64,000 nucleotides of DNA, from the NCBI RefSeq assembly GCF_024320785.1, contig NZ_JANDBC010000002.1:648371-712370 (forward strand). Direction: 5' to 3'. This document shows, one piece after another, positions 59,968 to 64,000 of the stretch. The notes under the pieces were generated by a model. That model saw nothing but the letters and a program-made list of their open reading frames with translations, was not told the origin of the DNA and made no database searches. This DNA comes from Gracilimonas sediminicola (GTDB lineage: Bacteria; Bacteroidota; Rhodothermia; Balneolales; Balneolaceae). The position numbers and the translations under genes were made by a program. Positions within the stretch are counted from its first letter, which is position 1; each line of letters opens with the position of its first letter.

Positions 59968-62900
59968 CTAAGCTTTTAAGACCCCATCAATCTCCTGCAT
60001 CAACCTATCTGTCTCCATGAGAGCAACGATGATTTTTTGGTAATGTCGAATTTCATCTATAGATAGTTCACGGTCTCGGCGGTCTTTGAGCCATTTTTCG
60101 GCAGGTTGATAGCCTCCGATGTAGAATTCCCAGGCTTTTTTCGGCACATTGCCGAAATACTGCTCTTCGTTAATCCACACTTTGCCTAATTCCAGGTCAT
60201 CATCCGAGTCATCCTGAGGATACCTCCGAAGGATCTTGCCTTTCAGGGCTTCGTTTTCTTCACCACTTTCGTCATCTCCATCAACCACAAATCCCGGATC
60301 ATTCTTCGTCAGCCTGTTGGAAATTACATTGCTTCCTGCAATGGGATAGGTGGTTATAAATTCTTCTACCACTGGATGCTCCAGCAGGTGAATTTGACGC
60401 AACTCTCCACCAAGTTCTACTAGTTGCCAGAAAAGCTCGGGATCTTCGGGGTAAGGCACTCTTGGAAAGTCGATCTTGAGAAACTCTTTGTATCTCTCCC
60501 GGTAGCTTGGAGAATGTAAAACGGCATAGATGTAATCAAGTAGATCAATAGGCGCAAAATAGCCTTCGGTTTCTTTCTTTTCCGGAGAGAACTTCAGATC
60601 CAGATTTTTGGCAATTTTATCTACGATTTTCTTTTCTAAATTAGGCCTTCGTTCTATACTTCCATCCAAAGTTTGTTGGGTGCTATTTTCTGGATAGACA
60701 TATAAAGGGAATGTGTATGTGCTTTCTTTTGACTTAGCGGATAATGTGCACATATCAACCAATCTATCTGAAATAAACACATGTTGAAAATCATATGCAC
60801 TTTGTTGACGGGCAGACAATAAAGCTAAATTATCTTCAAAAAATAAATTCCTCATTAGTTCTCTTCGAGAATCTCCTCGAACTATAATTTCATGGATTTT
60901 TTCATAAGGGTAGTAGGTGAACCTACTATCAAATAGTCGGTATTGCACTTCCATGATATCATCTGCTTCATCCTCAAAAAGGTCCCTTTTCTCACTAATT
61001 TTCCAGTCTTTCGTATCAGAAATATTATACTTCTCAAGTATTTGCTGAGAATCAAGATTTTTCATGTCTTTAAACAACTCAATTACTGAATCCCTATCGA
61101 AGTGAGTCTTAATCAAAAGATTGTCTTTTCTGAATTTTATACCAGTACCAGATTCAATGAATAATTTGTCCAAGGAAATCCATTCTTCAAATTGATCTCT
61201 CAGTTTATACTTGAATTCTTTAAAAAAGTAATCTGGTGATTGGGGCTCTATCGCTTTCCAATTAATTGTTGATAAACTATTGTCAGTTAAGTAATTGTAT
61301 TTTTCTTTCCTCTTACCTAAGGCATCATTTTTTAATAGTGATGCCATATTGTGATTCTCTTTTTTCTTTATAAAAATATTTATTGAAACACCCTGTTGGA
61401 TATCAAATACATTTTCATCTTTCTCTCCATCATCTGTTACTTCTTGTTTTTTATAGCTACCGTGTAAGTCTAAAACATATATTTTATCAAATGCATTAAG
61501 TAAATCCTCTCTCATTTTGTGATGGGTAATACCATCTATAAAACTATTATTTGATATGTAAGCAAGTATGCCTTCACTATTCTTTTCAATCAAATACTGC
61601 CCATATCGAATAAATTTAACATAGTCATCTGACAAGGCATTTTTATTATAACCTTGTACACCTTCCTTATAAGTTTTGATTCTTTCTTCAATCCATTCTC
61701 CATTATTTCTACTACTGACTGAGTAAGGTGGATTACCCAATACAACCATCACAGGTGTATCACGCTTAATATGGTTGGCTTCATTAGCCTCTTCACTTAG
61801 CCAACCGGCAAAGAGGGTTCCTGTGTCTGGGTGGTGTTCTTCCAGGGAGTTGGTGAGATATACCCGAAAGCGTTCACTGCCACTTGGTTCCACGCCGGTT
61901 TCCCGCAACAATAAATCCAGTTTCAGGTGGGCCATCGCGTAACTGGCCATTAATATCTCAAATCCGTTCAGACGGGGAATCAGGTGTTCTTCCACATAGG
62001 TAGCCCAAATGCCTTGCTGTCCTTCAAACTTGGAATGAATTTGTTTGATTACTTCGGCGAGGAATGTTCCAGTTCCAGCTGCCGGGTCCAGAATCTGTAC
62101 TTTATGGACTTCTCGTTCCTCTTCCACCATTCCGCCTTTGTGACGTTTGTCGTGGGTGGGCACTTTTACCTTTACTTTGGTTTTGGAGGTGTCGGCCAGC
62201 CCGTCTTTGAGGTCAAATTCGTCTTTCAGAATATCATCCACCGCCCGAACAATGAAATTCACCACCGGCTCCGGCGTGTACCAGACTCCGCGACTTTTGC
62301 GCAGCTTGGGATCATATTCCGCCAGAAAGGTTTCATAAAAATGAATGATGGGATCTTGTTGCTGAGTAGCTTTCCCAAAGTTCTTGAGAAGTCCATCCAC
62401 ATCGGTCGCTCTGAAAATATCAGCGAGGCCATCTACCACCCAAACGATACGATCATCCAGATCATAACCGGCTATGTATTGGAATAGCTTACGAAGAAAG
62501 GGATTGGTTTTCGGAATAAGCGCAGCTGCTTCATGCCGATCAAAGGTATCCAAAGTCGAATCGTGTAATCGAGCTGCAAACATACCATAAGCAATCGTCT
62601 GTGCATAGATATCTGCAAATTCCTTAGCGCTGATATCGTGAATCAAGACGTTCTGAAATGCGGTCAATTGTTCCCGCAGGGTATTGTTAGCCGTCTCGTT
62701 TACTTTGTTTTTCTGCTTTTCTTCATCGGCATTCAGGGCTTTTTCAATTACATCAGCGAGGATTCGGGCTTTACCGGCCATCATCTTCGACAGCTTATTG
62801 GCACTGCGGATGGTTTGCCCCACATGCGTCCCAAAATCTTTAATGATGTTCTTGAACTCATCATAGTTTTCAGACTTGCCAACGATTATTTCATCCTGAA

Positions 62901-63264
62901 TTTCAGCAATAGAAACAGAAGTCAAGAATTCCCCTTCCCGATACACATGGAAGTCGAGATAATCTGTAAAAATCAGATTGGGAAGTCCGGTCTTGTAGCG
63001 TTCAAACTGTTCTTTATTCTTCTTCTTACCCTCAAGATCCAGATCGCCAATGTCTTTGGCTTCAATATATCCAACTGGAATTTTGCCTTTAGTGAGGATA
63101 TAGTCGGGGGCTCCAACATCTGTTCGTGAGGGCTCATTTGTTACAAGTAGATCGGGTAATAGATCACCAAGCAATGTTTGTAAATCGCCCCGATAACTGT
63201 GTTCCCTCGAAATGCCTGATTTATATCTCAGATTTAACTGATCAACGTATTCCTGAATGGTCAT
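59968..63264 (-). CDS. Type ISP/IIG-like restriction-modification enzyme
   Basis: This 1098-residue protein has an N-terminal nuclease-like region, TDVGAPDYIL then GYIEAKD (D-x-n-ExK) at about residues 48-72. A helical connector follows, then an N6-adenine methyltransferase with ILDPAAGTGTF at about 388-398 and GNPPYS at about 507-512. LIPRLNGFEILMASYAMAHLKLDLLLRETG is typical of type ISP enzymes. The C-terminal ~450 residues would recognise the target. No SF2 helicase domain, found in classical ISP enzymes, is visible, so it may act more like type IIG. It is the first gene of an operon with the DUF4365-type gene. Confidence 0.78.
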   Translation of the reverse strand: MTIQEYVDQLNLRYKSGISREHSYRGDLQTLLGDLLPDLLVTNEPSRTDVGAPDYILTKGKIPVGYIEAKDIGDLDLEGKKKNKEQFERYKTGLPNLIFTDYLDFHVYREGEFLTSVSIAEIQDEIIVGKSENYDEFKNIIKDFGTHVGQTIRSANKLSKMMAGKARILADVIEKALNADEEKQKNKVNETANNTLREQLTAFQNVLIHDISAKEFADIYAQTIAYGMFAARLHDSTLDTFDRHEAAALIPKTNPFLRKLFQYIAGYDLDDRIVWVVDGLADIFRATDVDGLLKNFGKATQQQDPIIHFYETFLAEYDPKLRKSRGVWYTPEPVVNFIVRAVDDILKDEFDLKDGLADTSKTKVKVKVPTHDKRHKGGMVEEEREVHKVQILDPAAGTGTFLAEVIKQIHSKFEGQQGIWATYVEEHLIPRLNGFEILMASYAMAHLKLDLLLRETGVEPSGSERFRVYLTNSLEEHHPDTGTLFAGWLSEEANEANHIKRDTPVMVVLGNPPYSVSSRNNGEWIEERIKTYKEGVQGYNKNALSDDYVKFIRYGQYLIEKNSEGILAYISNNSFIDGITHHKMREDLLNAFDKIYVLDLHGSYKKQEVTDDGEKDENVFDIQQGVSINIFIKKKENHNMASLLKNDALGKRKEKYNYLTDNSLSTINWKAIEPQSPDYFFKEFKYKLRDQFEEWISLDKLFIESGTGIKFRKDNLLIKTHFDRDSVIELFKDMKNLDSQQILEKYNISDTKDWKISEKRDLFEDEADDIMEVQYRLFDSRFTYYPYEKIHEIIVRGDSRRELMRNLFFEDNLALLSARQQSAYDFQHVFISDRLVDMCTLSAKSKESTYTFPLYVYPENSTQQTLDGSIERRPNLEKKIVDKIAKNLDLKFSPEKKETEGYFAPIDLLDYIYAVLHSPSYRERYKEFLKIDFPRVPYPEDPELFWQLVELGGELRQIHLLEHPVVEEFITTYPIAGSNVISNRLTKNDPGFVVDGDDESGEENEALKGKILRRYPQDDSDDDLELGKVWINEEQYFGNVPKKAWEFYIGGYQPAEKWLKDRRDRELSIDEIRHYQKIIVALMETDRLMQEIDGVLKA

Positions 63265-63495
63265 AGATAAACAATTTGGTTGGCGCTTAGGCTAACAAAA
63301 TCAGGGCTTAAAGACAATGTGATTTCTTCCTGTTAAAGAAGTCTATAAGCAACTTTTCCTTTATTCAATATATGATCACGCCTTTGGATACTATAATTTT
63401 ACTCAATGATTCCGAATTTTTTATAAGTGAGCGCCCTTAGACACGGGTATGTACCTAACTTACCCCTTCATTTAATCATTTGCTTAAACGTTTCA

Positions 63496-63525
63496 TTGAC
63501 TATATATTTAAGCAATCACTTAAAT
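63496..63525 (+). promoter_or_regulatory. ArsR-type operator/promoter
   Basis: ATTTAAG (63506-63512) and CTTAAAT (63519-63525) are perfect 7-bp arms with a 6-base spacer, 11 bp before the regulator start. They overlap a possible promoter (TTGACT at 63496 and TAAATA at 63521). This arrangement fits metal-responsive autorepression. Confidence 0.65.
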
Positions 63526-63535
63526 AATAATTCCT

Positions 63536-63916
63536 ATGAGCAAACAATCCTGTATTCGTGATGTAGCCGATCTGAACCAGATCAACCGCTGCATTGATTC
63601 TATCCATGCGGTAGAATCATCCATCTTAAAACTCTCGGACATACTAAAGCTGGCCGGCAATGATGTGCGCCTGAAGATTCTGTTCTTGTTGAGCACGGAG
63701 GAAGATTTATGTCCGTGCGATTTGAGCGATATTTTAGATATGACAGTACCGGCGGTATCACAACACCTGCGAAAATTGAAAGACGCAGGGCTTTTAGATT
63801 CAAGACGAGAGGGAAAGCTCATCTTCTATTCTCTTCAAAAACCTTACGACGATCTTCTGAAACCACTTTTCAACCAAATTGAAAACAATGCCATTATGGA
63901 GGTATTAGCAGCATGA
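63536..63916 (+). CDS. ArsR/SmtB-family metal-responsive repressor
   Basis: This 126-residue winged-helix regulator has LKLAGNDVRLKILFLLSTEEDLCPCDLSDILDMTVPAVSQHLRKLKDAGLLDSRREGKLIFYSL, which is the full ArsR HTH. Cys-Pro-Cys before the recognition helix, plus Cys6 near the N-terminus, can bind a thiophilic metal. It overlaps the start of a MerT-like gene (ATGA), so it most likely senses mercury (or arsenic/cadmium) and represses its own operon through the palindrome upstream. Confidence 0.88.
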   Translation: MSKQSCIRDVADLNQINRCIDSIHAVESSILKLSDILKLAGNDVRLKILFLLSTEEDLCPCDLSDILDMTVPAVSQHLRKLKDAGLLDSRREGKLIFYSLQKPYDDLLKPLFNQIENNAIMEVLAA

Positions 63917-64000
63917 ACAAGCAACAAAACAATAACTCTGACACAAACTGGCTGGGCGCGGGACTGGGAGTAGCATTTATAGCTTCCCTTTGCTGTATCA
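63913..64000 (+). CDS. MerT-like mercuric transport protein, 5' part
   Basis: Only the first 29 residues are in the window (MNKQQNNNSDTNWLGAGLGV, then AFIASLCCI). A hydrophobic segment ending in a vicinal cysteine pair SLCC is the first-helix signature of MerT, which carries Hg(II) across the inner membrane. The gene runs off the right edge. The overlap with the ArsR gene supports a mercury resistance operon. Confidence 0.65.
   Translation, partial: MNKQQNNNSDTNWLGAGLGVAFIASLCCI

Overview
The window looks like a chromosome segment of a Gram-negative member of the Bacteroidota/Balneolota/Rhodothermota assemblage. The signs are a TonB-dependent receptor, a lipobox lipoprotein, a DUF3127 protein, weak or absent Shine-Dalgarno signals, a MutS2 with a Smr domain, and a compact hemACDEFBL cluster. 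Balneolota is my best guess, from gene content only.

Left part (1-30.6 kb), mostly core chromosome. A lipoprotein, a glycosyltransferase, a TauE/SafE transporter, a PhzF protein and a TonB receptor are followed by mutS2. Behind mutS2 sits a low-GC gene for an Avs-like antiviral protein (nuclease-like domain, STAND NTPase, long helical C-terminus). It is bracketed by an 87-bp duplication of the mutS2 3' end, so it looks like an inserted defence cassette. Then come an NHL-type secreted protein, a SRPBCC protein and seven haem/tetrapyrrole genes on the minus strand covering Glu-tRNA to coproporphyrinogen oxidation. Three of the spacers in that cluster contain palindromes. Next are a DUF3127 protein, an aldo/keto reductase, a five-unit ~183-bp tandem repeat array and a type IIG restriction-modification gene that carries an in-frame insertion of palindromic repeats. 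A secreted protein, a GIY-YIG protein, a 30-bp tandem repeat and a CAU-anticodon tRNA end this part.

Middle part (about 30.67-56.28 kb): a 25.6-kb prophage, the most interesting object here. It has a CI-like repressor with two matching operators, early DNA-binding proteins, a CHC2 zinc-finger primase fragment and an SF3-type helicase, followed by an array of 13 TGAAACA-type motifs that are half-sites of parS. I recognise no terminase, portal, tail or integrase gene. Instead the late operon encodes ten small or enzyme-bearing proteins with one C-terminal membrane anchor, a cysteine protease-like protein, a RecA/RadA-like ATPase, two adjacent mid-sized capsid candidates separated by a terminator, spike-like proteins, a membrane-anchored lytic transglycosylase and a lysis cassette. 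This is the architecture of a tailless, internal-membrane virus (PRD1/PM2/FLiP or P23-77/SH1-like), apparently of a new group. Its largest gene (7.2 kb) fuses a RelA/SpoT-like domain to a DarB-like methyltransferase-helicase.

Right part (56.3-64 kb), accessory: a structured ~70-nt RNA-like element, an AlbA_2/ATPase-type regulator, an iteron/DnaA-box-like spacer, a nuclease-methyltransferase (type ISP/IIG-like) gene with a companion PD-(D/E)XK-like protein, and an ArsR-type regulator overlapping the start of a MerT-like mercury transporter that runs off the window.

The window therefore stacks at least three defence modules (Avs-like, type IIG, ISP-like) around a prophage whose giant protein looks like an anti-restriction factor. 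All functional calls come from motif reading; no database search or structure prediction was run.
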